Below, piece by piece: positions 23,201 to 30,790 of a stretch of 64,000 nucleotides of DNA; position 1 is the stretch's first letter; each line of letters begins with the position of its first letter. Source of the DNA: Aplysia californica (Eukaryota > Mollusca > Gastropoda > Aplysiida > Aplysiidae); contig NW_004797409.1 in the NCBI RefSeq assembly GCF_000002075.1, positions 644,296 through 708,295 on the forward strand. Reading direction: 5' to 3'. Position numbers and translations under genes: made by a program. The notes under the pieces are model-generated. The model was given only the letters and a program-made list of their open reading frames with translations. It was not told the DNA's origin and did no database searches.

Positions 23201-26069
23201 AAATTAAAAAAACACACTAAAATTGAAAAAAATAAAACAGGAACTTCCGATATTTACCACAACAATGCACTCAAGCGCAAGTCCATTCAAAAGTTATACT
23301 AAGAAGACGCGTCATTTCTAAATTTTATAGACAAAAAACAAAAACAAAAAGAACAAACAAATAAAACAAACCCTTCAACAAAAAAGGAGTATCACAAAAC
23401 ACAAGGAATGTATTTGATAAAAGGTGAATGAGTACTAGGGAAGATAGAAAAAATATTGAAAAAACAAAAAGAATAAAAAATAATCTAATTCGACCCCCAG
23501 AAAATCAGTCCCTTATGATCCACCCTCCACTGCTGTTGCTCTAGCCTATTTAGCCTATGTATCTCAATCGGTGAAGGTCATTCTAATCAAACAAAGGGGA
23601 GTATCCTATCCTAAGAAGTACAATAAGTGAGACTAAAATGATGAAAACACAAAAAAGTAAACATGATAACCAAAACAAAATTATTGGAACTTACCTCATT
23701 GATATTATGAATAAACCACACACATACAAATCATATAGAGGACAAAAACCAAGCTTTTAAACCTTTTTTACTTCAGAGAACAAACACCCACATCACTTAT
23801 CAATTCTGTTGAACAGAAAGTCTCATAGCGCTTCTAATAAATGTTTATTTGTCAAGAGGTCACCAGAAACAATTAAAGATGGCTCATTAGCGTGTGTTGG
23901 GGTCGGATGGGCGGCCTGCACAGGTGTGGCTGTGTGTGCTTGTCGGGGAGGGGGGTGGCACTATCGGTCCGGGCTTTGAACGTCGCATACGTGTCAGTCT
24001 TTTTTCCCCCGGCAACTGATCATTATTACAATAATAAGCTAGTCTTGACGTAGATCTACGTAATGAATTGTGCGCTTGTCTATGGAATCAAAAGTTGCCG
24101 TATGCTCGGCTCTACACAGCAACACAACTTTTTCTTGGTAAACAATCAAGATGACACAGGCTTGTGTATTTGAACGAATCAGTCTTTTTTTTTTTACACA
24201 GCTCATAATATGCAGGTGCCAGGTGGTCTGCTAATCTTCAATTTTACCTTTTTCTACAACAAAGAAAGTGGGAAACATGGGTGGCGGGGCGTATCAATGA
24301 GGCGGCGGGCATCGGATCGGCAGATGTGTGGAGGAAACTAAAAAATGGCGAAAAATTGGAAGCACTGAACGTTAGATCTATAGAACGAAGACACTTCCTT
24401 TTTTCCGGACCCGAGTCCGAATAACATTTTTTCATATTCGGACGTAAGTCCGAATAAAGACGGGGCTGGATTGTACTTTACCGGACCACCCGTCTCGGTC
24501 CGTGATTACTACGCACACCTAGCCTAACTACGCTCTCATAGTCATAGTACTCTGCGTGCGGACAAAAGGTAGTTCCGCGGGCGACTTCGCGCACGCACAG
24601 CGCAAGCCAGCGGCAACTGGCGAGGCGAGGTGCGCGAGAGTTGGTGGTTGAGAGTGGGCAGGGGATTTAACTTTGGTGGACCATGGTGTATCATACCAAC
24701 AGTGGGGAGGGGGAGGGGGTGTTCAGGGGGGGCTTGCCCCCCTGGAAACTATAATAAAGAAAACACACAAAAATGCGAAACAATAACATGAGCGGACAGT
24801 CGTGTTCACATATATGTATGTAACAACAGTGGGGGGGAGGGGGGGTTTCAGGGGTGCAACAATAATTTAAAGACACTCACACACACATATTATAAACAAT
24901 AACATGAGCGGACAATCGGGGTAGATACTCGCCAAGTCGCGAGCAGGGCCGAGGGGGTTGCAATTATGCAAATGAGCTCTCGTGTGCATCTTTAGCCCTC
25001 CATTGTACTTTGCCGGACCAGGAGTAGGCCTAGGCCAGGCCAGCAGTAGTTGCGAGCAAATTTAAAGAATAGTGGACCACGTGATTAGATTGACCAATTA
25101 GCCTCAAGATGTCAGGGTCATGGGTCAAAGGGCACGGTGGCACGGTCGTGATGACTGAAAAACCCGGTAAGAGACGTCAGTCGATTGCTGGCAGTTGAAG
25201 AGTGTGGTCGTAGAAAACTGAGTAGGAGAGTGAGTAGGGGAGCTCGGAAACGAAGAATAGCGGGCCACTAGGCACCAGGGGCGCCATAGCGAAAGTAGTT
25301 CCGACCGGTGGTCCGGTAAAGTACAATCTTACCAAAGACGGCCTTTTTTTTTACAAGAAGGATTTTAGTTTTTACTGGGTGACTAAATGCAAAAGAAGTT
25401 ACTGCCAAGGTCGAGCAGGGTAGAGCAGTCTTGTTTTCTCGCAGTACTTTTTGATGGCAGTCCTCACAGAATGGCAGAATGAAAGGATGACACCTAAATC
25501 TCGCAACTATCCCCAAAAATCTCGAGATCAGAAACCTTTCAGAGAAATAGAGTTCATTTTATTTTCCCTAACTAAAGTGAGGAGAAATAGTCACTTCGAT
25601 CCTAAAAATCCTAAATTTCCCTTGCCAAGACGGAATTTTTTCCTTTCTCCCTTGTGATTCCATCTTACACAAGTTCGACTGTGTTCTCACTTTAAAAATT
25701 ATTTATTAGTAAACTGAGGAGTGAGTGACTCTTAGACTTAGAGACTGACTCATCAGTCAGGTACTGATATGTCACTGATGAGTGAATGGATAAAGGGGAG
25801 GACTTCCATTTCATTTATAACGAGCGACCACTGCCACTATGATGAGACAGAGCAGAATTGAGGGCTTGGGGTAGGGGTAGGGGTAGGGGTAGGGGTAAGG
25901 GTAAGGGTAGGGTTAGGGTTAGGGGTAGGGGTAGGGGTAGGGTTAGGGTTAGGTCTAGGCCTCTTCTTTATTGAATTGTGTTTGATGGGGTGGTCGCTCG
26001 TTACGGATAGGCCTCTACTCTAGATCTAGATTTAGATCTAAAATCTACCTGAGATGTGCAGCAACCCAT
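4585..26069 (-). CDS. SERINC: SERINC (serine incorporator / TMS1 family) gene, 14 coding exons
   Basis: SERINCs are ten-helix membrane proteins of endosomes, Golgi and plasma membrane, linked to serine-lipid synthesis and, in some members, lipid scrambling and antiviral restriction. Fourteen exons were assembled from GT/AG sites and phase: 26,049-26,069; 18,854-19,021; 18,110-18,288; 17,640-17,716; 15,867-15,960; 15,288-15,331; 12,965-13,135; 11,709-11,804; 9,537-9,771; 8,643-8,685; 8,038-8,074; 7,563-7,701; 6,205-6,319; 4,585-5,293. The first 13 give exactly 473 codons, close to the family's usual 450-475. Helices lie near residues 35-53, 90-110, 126-146, 151-172, 195-219, 228-248, 258-278, 345-367, 410-432 and 448-472. 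Family landmarks are the Cys-rich LACCCG start, [26 protein letters not shown] and WVKMASSW. The last exon adds an unusual SRENL-repeat tail. A head-to-head ANO8 gene begins upstream. Family assignment is firm; the orthology group is not assigned. Confidence 0.93.
6205..6319 (-). CDS. SERINC: SERINC exon 13 (last membrane helix)
   Basis: It encodes [20 protein letters not shown] and [18 protein letters not shown], matching WTAVWVKISSSW...YVWTLVAP (helix 10). Acceptor CTTCCTCAG. The only nearby donor is GTAATA after AGG, which ends in phase 0, whereas exon 14's long frame needs phase 2. With one G fewer in the GGG run (plus-strand 6,204-6,206) the donor would be AG|GTAATA and the frame would continue as PRDVTNP. 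Confidence 0.93.
7398..7436. repeat. 39-bp interrupted palindrome in a SERINC intron
   Basis: A perfect 18-bp palindrome, TCATGCATTAATGCATGA (7,408-7,425), is flanked by matching outer arms GTGACATA and TATGTCAC. It could form a cruciform or hairpin. No protein-binding role can be shown. Confidence 0.8.
7563..7701 (-). CDS. SERINC: SERINC exon 12
   Basis: It encodes [20 protein letters not shown], then [20 protein letters not shown] and LTNWYR. This is the best conserved SERINC signature (helix 9). Acceptor TTTCCCAG, donor GTAAGT, phase 2. Confidence 0.96.
8038..8074 (-). CDS. SERINC: SERINC exon 11 (37 nt)
   Basis: It encodes [12 protein letters not shown] in the cytoplasmic loop between helices 8 and 9. 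A CxCC cluster is visible, unlike the acidic STLIEDGG stretch of vertebrates. Acceptor TTTTCAG, donor GTAAGT. It supplies exactly the base that exon 12 needs, giving the reading [11 protein letters not shown]. Confidence 0.8.
8643..8685 (-). CDS. SERINC: SERINC exon 10 (43 nt)
   Basis: It encodes [15 protein letters not shown], matching the SSIRTS...VNKL segment just after helix 8 of the family. Acceptor TATTTCAG, donor GTAAGA. It is too short to show up as an open frame; phase fits on both sides. Confidence 0.88.
9537..9771 (-). CDS. SERINC: SERINC exon 9 (long loop and helix 8)
   Basis: It encodes a hydrophilic loop of about 55 residues ([12 protein letters not shown] through [17 protein letters not shown]) and then helix 8, [18 protein letters not shown]. 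The loop is longer than in vertebrate SERINCs by roughly 25 residues and carries sequons NRT-like NRKT (not canonical) and canonical NYT. Phase joins both neighbours. Confidence 0.9.
10355..10530 (-). repeat. SINE 3' fragment
   Basis: GATTTACGGCGCTCACAACTG followed by AGGTCATATGAGCGCC is the reverse of the SINE 3' domain at about 11,370-11,411. No tRNA-like promoter accompanies it. Confidence 0.5.
10910..11411 (+). mobile_element. Full-length tRNA-derived SINE (about 500 bp)
   Basis: The head (about 10,911-10,985) has an A-box-like GCGGCCTAGAGGTTAA and a B-box-like CCTGGTTCAAATTTGGG, the layout of a pol III promoter from a tRNA. The body includes GTGCACGTTAAAGATCCC, a motif seen in many marine-invertebrate SINEs. 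The 3' end is GACCTTATGCAGTTGCAAGC followed by GCCGTAAAGCAC. A near-full copy lies inverted at 61,080-61,600. Both lie outside exons; this one is in SERINC intron 8, opposite to transcription. Confidence 0.85.
11709..11804 (-). CDS. SERINC: SERINC exon 8
   Basis: It encodes [20 protein letters not shown] and [12 protein letters not shown], matching the family motif SGLLQSSVI..YTMYLTWSAM.NEP (helix 7). Acceptor TCTTTCAG, donor GTAAGT, ending in phase 1. Confidence 0.94.
12965..13135 (-). CDS. SERINC: SERINC exon 7
   Basis: It encodes helices 5 and 6: [16 protein letters not shown]..., a loop with [11 protein letters not shown], then [14 protein letters not shown]. The aligned human pattern is SENKAFISVNMLLC...SILP. 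Donor GTGAGT, phase 1. Confidence 0.93.
13205..13348. repeat. Dispersed repeat, shared with 40,660-40,800
   Basis: Both loci begin with a TTTTA(A/C).GCACTT(G/T)CAACA(C/G)A start and end in an identical stretch with GATAGGAAAGAAGGAGCAGA then CCACACCAGAGCACCC. It is probably a diverged SINE relative of the 10,910 element. Confidence 0.6.
13790..14212. mobile_element. Inverted-repeat element (MITE-like, about 420 bp)
   Basis: The left arm ACGTGGCGGAATCAGGCGCT CGTCAA (13,791-13,816) and the right arm, read in reverse, GCGTGGTGAAATCAGGCGCT CGTCAA are inverted copies with few differences. No coding sequence lies between them. It sits in SERINC intron 6. The outer ends and target duplication were not resolved, so the superfamily is unknown. 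Confidence 0.6.
14486..14725. repeat. Compound microsatellite (GT, AC, CT tracts)
   Basis: Imperfect TGTG runs, a short (AC)n at about 14,582-14,595 and CTCT-rich stretches make up a simple-sequence block in SERINC intron 6. Confidence 0.8.
15288..15331 (-). CDS. SERINC: SERINC exon 6 (44 nt)
   Basis: This small exon restores the frame between exons 5 and 7 and reads [15 protein letters not shown]. It sits where vertebrates have the loop after NESW. The loop is basic here rather than acidic. Acceptor CACCCAG, donor GTAAGT. It rests on phase and position more than on similarity. Confidence 0.75.
15521..15621. repeat. Two-copy tandem repeat, unit about 51 bp
   Basis: AAGTTCTTTTCAGAAACAA...ATTTTCTTAG(G/A)GAAATAAT and on to GTGAACCAAT occurs twice head to tail with only a few differences, indicating a recent local duplication in SERINC intron 5. 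Confidence 0.85.
15867..15960 (-). CDS. SERINC: SERINC exon 5
   Basis: It encodes [17 protein letters not shown] and then [13 protein letters not shown]: helix 4 plus the conserved DF(A/S)H.WN block. NAS is a potential glycosylation sequon. The donor is GTAAGA, phase 2. Confidence 0.94.
16819..16920. mobile_element. pogo/Tigger-like MITE end
   Basis: TA then CAGTCAAACCTGTCCATAAA matches the terminal motif of the CAGTCRAACCTG family (see 47,097-47,931). Only one end is clear. Confidence 0.4.
17640..17716 (-). CDS. SERINC: SERINC exon 4
   Basis: It encodes [20 protein letters not shown], helix 3, equivalent to the FWFFKF...GAFFIP segment of the family. The acceptor is TTTCTCAG, the donor GTAAGT, ending in phase 1. 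Confidence 0.93.
18110..18288 (-). CDS. SERINC: SERINC exon 3
   Basis: It begins FDEMSDLC, then has the family signature GYKAVYRL followed by helix 2 (about residues 90-110) and [12 protein letters not shown], matching the SSSDPRAAVHNG block of vertebrate SERINCs. The donor is GTATGG, phase 2. Confidence 0.94.
18854..19021 (-). CDS. SERINC: SERINC exon 2
   Basis: It encodes residues 8-63, with the Cys-rich [14 protein letters not shown] segment, an NES sequon and the first membrane helix (about 35-53). The acceptor is TCCTCAG and the donor GTAAGT; both ends are phase 0. It is separated from exon 1 by a 7 kb intron holding a decayed LINE and other repeats. Confidence 0.92.
20066..20149. mobile_element. 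Short pogo/Tigger-like MITE remnant
   Basis: It starts CAGTCAAACCTGAGTAAGAT GGCCACC and ends with the complementary-looking GGTGGCCGTCTTAAGCTGGA CTG. The inverted GGTGGCC arms make an internal-deletion MITE of about 84 bp. Confidence 0.55.
20239..21203 (-). pseudogene. LINE RNase H domain and C-terminal zinc motif
   Basis: An open frame (21,203-20,550) has the RNase H residues in FTDGSG, the Glu in [17 protein letters not shown] and [10 protein letters not shown] second frame (20,505-20,239) ends the element with [17 protein letters not shown]. RNase H downstream of the RT is typical of I-clade LINEs and some relatives. Confidence 0.85.
21157..22300 (-). pseudogene. LINE reverse transcriptase remnant
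   Basis: Motifs in order: [11 protein letters not shown] (first catalytic Asp), [28 protein letters not shown] (catalytic DD box), then NKTQAIFF and [10 protein letters not shown] of the thumb. Two overlapping frames show at least one frameshift near 21,900. Blocks upstream of motif A are absent. Confidence 0.88.
22364..22992 (-). pseudogene. LINE ORF1 (gag-like) remnant
   Basis: Two frames cover it. The 5' part starts around [14 protein letters not shown] (about 22,960). The main part (22,735-22,364) contains [17 protein letters not shown] and [15 protein letters not shown], two CCHC knuckles typical of Jockey/I-type ORF1 nucleic-acid chaperones. A third CxxC..H..C follows just past the stop at 22,364. 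Confidence 0.8.
22996..23500. repeat. A-rich low-complexity tract
   Basis: It is dominated by AAAAC, AAAT and AATAAT strings on the plus strand, just outside the 5' edge of the LINE. No gene is seen here or in 23,500-24,240. Confidence 0.7.
24412..24446. repeat. Short inverted repeat (hairpin)
   Basis: GAGTCCGAATA and TATTCGGAC are inverted arms separated by about 10 bp, followed by another GTCCGAATA. Function unknown. Confidence 0.6.
24466..25336. mobile_element. GC-rich segment bounded by inverted repeats
   Basis: GATTGTACTTTACCGGACCA CC at about 24,470 recurs inverted as GGTGGTCCGGTAAAGTACAA TC at about 25,308-25,330, and GTACTTTGCCGGACCA occurs in direct orientation at about 25,005. Inside are a CpG-rich stretch (24,530-24,650) and a tandem duplication (24,698-24,925). 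The layout fits a non-autonomous DNA element of about 860 bp in SERINC intron 1, but no target duplication was identified. Confidence 0.45.
24698..24925. repeat. Two-copy tandem repeat, unit about 126 bp
   Basis: Each unit begins CAACAGTGGGG with a G-rich tract and TTCAGGGG, and ends with AAACAATAACATGAGCGGAC A(G/A)TCG. The middle of the units has diverged. Confidence 0.7.
25798..26014. mobile_element. MITE with a telomere-like GGGGTA/TTAGGG core
   Basis: Ends are inverted: GAGGACTTCC..TAACGAGCGACCAC on the left and GTGGTCGCTCGTTACGGATA GGCCTC on the right. The core (about 25,868-25,954) is a run of GGGGTA, GGGTAA and GGGTTA units. A second, right-truncated copy lies at 28,036-28,151 and a solo left end at 52,706-52,745. 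It sits about 35 bp from the SERINC first-exon donor, inside intron 1. The core is a degenerate minisatellite inside a mobile element rather than a true telomere. Confidence 0.75.
26049..26069 (-). CDS. SERINC: SERINC coding exon 1 (start codon, 7 codons)
   Basis: It reads MGCCTSQ and then a GTAGAT donor, phase 0, which joins exactly to [10 protein letters not shown] of the next exon and recreates the family's short N-terminus before the Cys-rich motif. MGCCTS fits the N-myristoylation pattern (Gly2, Ser6) with adjacent palmitoylatable cysteines. It was chosen because it is the only ATGGG-donor pair noticed with the right phase upstream. A TATA and ETS promoter candidate lies about 190-225 bp upstream. 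Confidence 0.72.
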
Positions 26070-26256
26070 GACTGAAGAGTGAAATTGGCTTCAAATGACA
26101 CCTCAGCGACCTAGCGTCTCCAGTCGAAGTAAAAGCAGAAGTTAAAAACACAGGGAATGTGGTAAACAGATAGCTAAGAATGCATCTTGCCCATTGTCAG
26201 CTGGGTTGTCGTTTGAACTCAAATATCAACAATAAGTTTAAAGCTTTGTTTAGATT

Positions 26257-26293
26257 CTATTTATAAAACACGGAAGCGATAAATACTTCCGGG
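26257..26293 (-). promoter_or_regulatory. Candidate SERINC promoter (TATA box plus ETS sites)
   Basis: On the minus strand TATAAATAG lies at 26,265-26,257. Just upstream are ETS-type cores: CCGGAAGT (26,292-26,285) and, on the other strand, CGGAAGC (26,271-26,277). This would place initiation near 26,230, about 160 bp before the MGCC start codon. This is sequence inference only. Confidence 0.45.
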
Positions 26294-26299
26294 TTATCA

Positions 26300-28025
26300 C
26301 GGTGTAAGGACAAGTTGTGCCATGGTTTTAAACTTCTCTAATTTTACTATTTTTTTTGTATTTCTCCCAAAAATCACATAATTACTCAATACACACATAT
26401 TTTCATTACAGTTCATGACGAATGCATGCCCAATATAGTAACAAACATGTTGTCTGCACTTCAAACTATTCATGGCATAGCAATGTTAATTCTACACCGG
26501 TCGTGTGCCACCTGACCTTTTTCAATTACCTTTTCACATTGATGCTTAGGTCGCTAATATTAGTGGATTGGGGAACGCTAGCATGCTGCCAAAGCAGGCA
26601 ATAGACTCGGCTTTTATCCAGGAAGCAGGCACTGTCACTTGGTTATTTTAAAGTGGAACGAGGATCCGTTCCCCATATACCGATTCAAACAAATGATGTC
26701 CTCATCTTGGAAGTGGAGAGAAAATAAAAGTTTATCTCACACTTATAATTAATATGTCCACTCCGATTCAGCTATATAGCACGTAGAGACTGTTAATCCA
26801 AACAAGTTAGTCTATTCCAATTATTCCTCTCCCTTCATTCCAGAATCCCAGACTGTCTTTCAACCCATTTCTCCTTCATTAGAAAAAGATCTTTTGCTAT
26901 TAGTTATGACATATTGAGTTGATAGACTTCGGCTGGCCTAATGCAACACGAAACTATGCACTTTACATTATTGGGAAGTCGACTGTGTCGTTTTAAACAC
27001 GTGGAGGGAAAGTGTAAGAATGTTCATTCTTTTCCTCGCTGACATACCCCAACTGCGTTACATTAACCACACTATACTTCATGTATTGGCCTGGAGGAGG
27101 GGATGGGGGGACTTTTGGATCGCAGGCTTTCCAAATGTAGGTTGTATAAATTAAGCAGCTTAAAAATGTTTGACTGTATTTCAAAACAAGTAATTAAGCA
27201 TATTTTTTCCTACCATGGGGGTCTTCGGCATACAAATCATAGACAATAATGGTAATGATGATGATAATACAGAGTGGTTAATAGTTTGTCCATCAATACA
27301 TCAAACATCTTTAGTCCCTGAAACGTATTAGCTATGCTTTTAACTTTTCCCATCTTGATCAATTCCACGAGCTGTAAGAATAAAAGATAGATCTACATTT
27401 CAAATCATTATGATATTTTTGTTGTTATTCTGCTTCAGAACTTGTTCTCAACTGATACAGTTCACGTGGACAGTGGAAAATAATAAAGTGTACTCCTTTT
27501 GTGACTGGCACCGATAAAACTATTTCCGAGTGCACGAATAATTACTAGAGTTCCTCCCCTTAATCTATCGCATCTAGGTAATGTGTCAGCTCGTTGTCTT
27601 TTCAAGATGAAAACAAATATGGCGGCCATCATCACAACCTGTAGTTCTTGGCTGGTTCAAGGAGGACCACCATTCTCTGTAGTGTAACAGGTTCAAGCCC
27701 ATGCGTCTGAATATGTTTGCCGAAGAGAGAGATGAGAGGAGATCTGACCGGCAACGAGAGGGGAATTCCTACAGTTCTTTACGCAATCGCATTCGTATGT
27801 CCCAACAAACTATATACTGCCACTTTTTTTTAATTACTGCTATGCAATTCATTCAGTCATTCAGTTCAGCAGTGTCATTTTCTGCATCACTGCTCTGCTG
27901 TCTCTGTAGTAGTTAGTCTGTACTGAACTGGGTTAGATCTAGATCAGATCTAGGGCTTTTTAAAACTGTAGCAGACCACCACTAGGCACTGGTTAAGATT
28001 TACGTCCCCCTGCCATGTTGGTTTG
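26300..28025. other. Intergenic 5' region, no gene seen
   Basis: It contains AGATCTAGATCT-type repeats (27,931-27,955; also 26,020-26,040 and 28,217-28,240) and one YY1-like AAATATGGCGGCCATC at about 27,615 on the plus strand. Short open frames here look random. Confidence 0.5.
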
Positions 28026-28035
28026 TTTAGATCTA

Positions 28036-28151
28036 GGGGAGGACTTCCGTAAGGAGCGACCACTATCACTATGACTATGACTATGAGACAGAGCAGGATT
28101 GAGGGGTAGGGGTAGGGTTAGGGTTAGGTTTATTGTGTTTGATAGGGTTGT
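28036..28151. mobile_element. Second copy of the TTAGGG-core MITE (right-truncated)
   Basis: It shares GAGGACTTCCGTAAGGAGCG ACCACTAT, GAGACAGAGCAGGATTGAGG and a short GGGGTA/GGGTTA core with the copy at 25,798. It stops after TTTGATAGGGTTGTC, lacking the right terminal repeat. Confidence 0.7.
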
Positions 28152-28544
28152 CTTCTTTCTTGGTCTTGGTATGACAGGTGGTTAGAGTTTTCATTTTGGC
28201 CACCTCTGGTGAGAATATTATAGATCTAGATCTAGATCTTGTGCTGGCGAGCGTTTTGGCTATTCTCACTCGGTGTACGTTCACCGTGATAGGCCGACCA
28301 GTGTAGCGTTCACCGTGAACAAACGTTCAAGCGCTCTTGTGTTGAAAGCGTGCAATTTTGTCTGTGGGCAGTGAGAAAGAAAGAGATGGGGGGGGGGGGG
28401 GGGGGGGGGGGTGTGAGAGAGAGAGACAGGCGACTAAACGTAGAACGATGCAAACTATTTTTAGGTACGGCGGCCATCTTGTGCGACGTCACTCCGGGAT
28501 ACCTCTCCGATCATGTTTCTACATTATCTAAACATAGCCATATA

Positions 28545-29335
28545 TATGAGCTATTGCCAAAACGTGAGACTCTTTTGAGACTCAGTGGTGCAAAAAATTT
28601 TTCTTACCAATTTGCCTCCCTTTTCTGTCAGTATAGATTGACATTTAGTGCTCATATTCCTAGAGTATCAGAGCAAGGAGATGAAGGGTTTTGGATTCAG
28701 GGCGCCGTGAACGTAGTCACTACGAATTTTGATCCAGTTAGTAATTATAAGAAGTATCAACATTTCCTCTTTAATTGGGTCCTTAAAACCGCTCTTTGGG
28801 TGCATGCACAGGATCACTAAAATGAATGACTTGCCTTTGCTTACAAACTGCTCATTTTTGAGACAGCGACACCACACTGCCGCCTCATTTCAGTGTAAGC
28901 TTGTTGATTTCCTCCCCCCGGCTGTCTAGACATCTCCACGTGAGTCTCGAAAATTACTCACTCCGTCTCTTGAATCGCATTTCTTGGTCGTACTTTAGAG
29001 TGTGGTGTTGAGGAAAATATGTCAACTTTAAAATGTTTTAAGTATTTGCTGTAAATCCCCTTTTATGTTTTTACCCGCTCTAGGCTTACATAAAAGAAAA
29101 CGTGTCGGAACCACAGTTTGCTGTGACTTTTAATATATATATAATATATCTATATATATATAATATATATATATATATCTATATGAGCAATTGCCAAAAC
29201 GTGAGACTCTCTTGAGACTCAGTGGTGCAAAAAAAATTTTCTTACCAATTTGACTCTCTTTTCTGTCAGTCACAGATTGACATTTAGTGCTCATATTCCT
29301 AGAGTATCAGAGCATGGAGATGTACGGTTTTGGAG
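28545..29335. repeat. Direct duplication: about 28,550-28,690 and 29,178-29,335
   Basis: Both blocks run from ATGAGC(T/A)ATTGCCAAAACG through TGAGACTCAGTGGTGCAAAA, CTGTCAGT..AGATTGACATT and ATTCCTAGAGTATCAGAGCA to (AAGG/ACGG)GTTTTGGA with few differences. An AT-rich (TATA)n tract precedes the second copy. No coding role was recognised. Confidence 0.85.
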
Positions 29336-29359
29336 ATATGGATCTATTGGTTTGGCAAC

Positions 29360-30175
29360 TACTGTATTTCTTGTATGTAACAGTGATGACAAAAACAGAT
29401 AAGCAGCAAGGCAAATTATAGACTTTAAATTCCATTTGTTTAGTAAACAAACACTTTGTACACTATTAACTCCATTCATAATGGTAATATGAATGACAAG
29501 CTTTGTAACAATGACGCAGTGCACAGAACATGTCATCATTGTTATGTACAAGAAAGGATACACATTGGACATTATCAATGACAACACATCACAATAGTGA
29601 AAGGCTGTACAAATACAGTTATCAAAGCCTCAGTACCAGAAAAACACATGTGTAAAACAATTTTTTAACTAATATGAGGCAAAAGCACAAAATCAATGGA
29701 GCTGACTTGTACATAACAGTGATGACAAACATGACTTGTACATAACAATGATGACACAATGTACAGGAAAAGACAAAAGTCTTGCCTCCAGAGATAAAAG
29801 CGCACTTTAAGAATTAAAAAAACCCCAGGAGAGGTTTCTTTTGCTTTGAAACAGATACCAGGTCATATCAAAGACAGTGGACGATCACAATTATGTGGCT
29901 AATTATGACAAACAGTACTCGTACATAACAGTGATGACAAAACATACTGGGAAAAGGTAAAATCATGCCTACAAAGAACATATTTGCACTAAGAGATACA
30001 CAGATCAATAAAGGCGTATTTTGCTTCTAAATGAATCTTGCATGTTTGAAATATATGTTGAAAACTTATTGATATTAGCAATTATGAAAAATATTACTTG
30101 TACATAACAATGATGACACAATGACACAATGTATTGGAAAAAGGTATATCATACCAACAAAGAACAAATGTGTAT
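29360..30175. repeat. Diverged satellite, monomer about 180 bp
   Basis: The core CTTGTACATAACARTGATGACA recurs at about 29,368 (diverged), 29,704, 29,731, 29,922 and 30,098, and once inverted at about 29,534. The later spacings are about 180-190 bp, with shared following text GGAAAA.GTAAAATCATGCC and CAAAGAACA. It lies between the two genes. Confidence 0.75.
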
Positions 30176-30489
30176 TTTTGAGTTAGACAGATAAACAAGG
30201 ACATGTTTGTTTATTTGTTTGAGTATAGAGAGCACACATTACTTTAAAAATGTTTGCTCTTAGGACAATGTAATTTCTTGTACGTTAGTCAGTCTTGTAC
30301 GGCTGCATGACGACACCCCAAACGTCATCACTGAGCACAAAAGCTAAATCTATAACCATAGAAATGATCCATCTCTCGAAGTTTGTTCACACATCACACT
30401 CTTGTTCCAGGAATCCAGTGTAAACACCGCAATTTCACTAAAATATTCAACAGAGTAGCCTAAAAACACGCAAAACAGCCCAGTACGTC

Positions 30490-30790
30490 ACATTCAACGC
30501 AAAATACTTGTGCGTCACCGGACGCTGAAGGCAATGACTACTTTCGTTTTTCTGTTTCCCCCGTTGCTTCCGTTGTTCTGGGGACGCGGGAAAGGGGAAG
30601 TCACTCAAGAAAACCATTATATCCGGGCACTTTTGATGACCCGTTCAAAACAAAAGTGGGCGAAATTCGGACTTCCGGCACGTCGCAAATTGACGACAAT
30701 AACGGCGAATGTTAAACAGCCGACCGAAATCGTAGATATAGGAACCCGATGTTCCTTTCGCGCATCGCGGCTTTTGAAGTATTGAATAAA
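30490..30790 (+). promoter_or_regulatory. CpG-rich candidate promoter region of ANO8
   Basis: CpG density is clearly above the AT-rich surroundings (GCGTCACCGGACGC, GGGGACGCGGG, TTTCGCGCATCGCGG), with an ETS-like ACTTCCGG at about 30,671. It lies 1.3 kb before the first recognised ANO8 exon and could hold the missing first exon or the start site. An open frame runs across it but resembles nothing known. Confidence 0.35.

Noticed and set aside
24244-24435. A minus-strand frame ending at a donor-like AAAAAGGTAAAAT, considered as a SERINC upstream exon
   Set aside because: The peptide does not resemble SERINC, and the MGCCTSQ exon at 26,049 joins the next exon perfectly.
25868-25954. True internal telomere (chromosome fusion scar)
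   Set aside because: The tract is mostly GGGGTA, is flanked by terminal inverted repeats and recurs at 28,091, so a mobile-element core is simpler.
28350-28820. A 156-codon plus-strand frame
   Set aside because: It runs through a poly-G tract (a Gly run) and the duplicated block; the second copy of the block does not keep the frame, and no family resemblance was seen.
28822-28894. Candidate first coding exon of ANO8 (ATG, 24 codons, then T and GTAAGC)
   Set aside because: The phase fits the next exon, but the peptide does not resemble ANO8 N-termini and it lies beside repeats; too weak to call.
29360-30175. CRISPR-like reading of the regularly spaced core
   Set aside because: Spacers are themselves related and the genome is plainly animal; it is a diverged satellite.
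30510-30785. A 91-codon frame in the CpG-rich block
   Set aside because: Low stop-codon frequency is expected in GC-rich DNA; no recognisable protein and no fitting donor.
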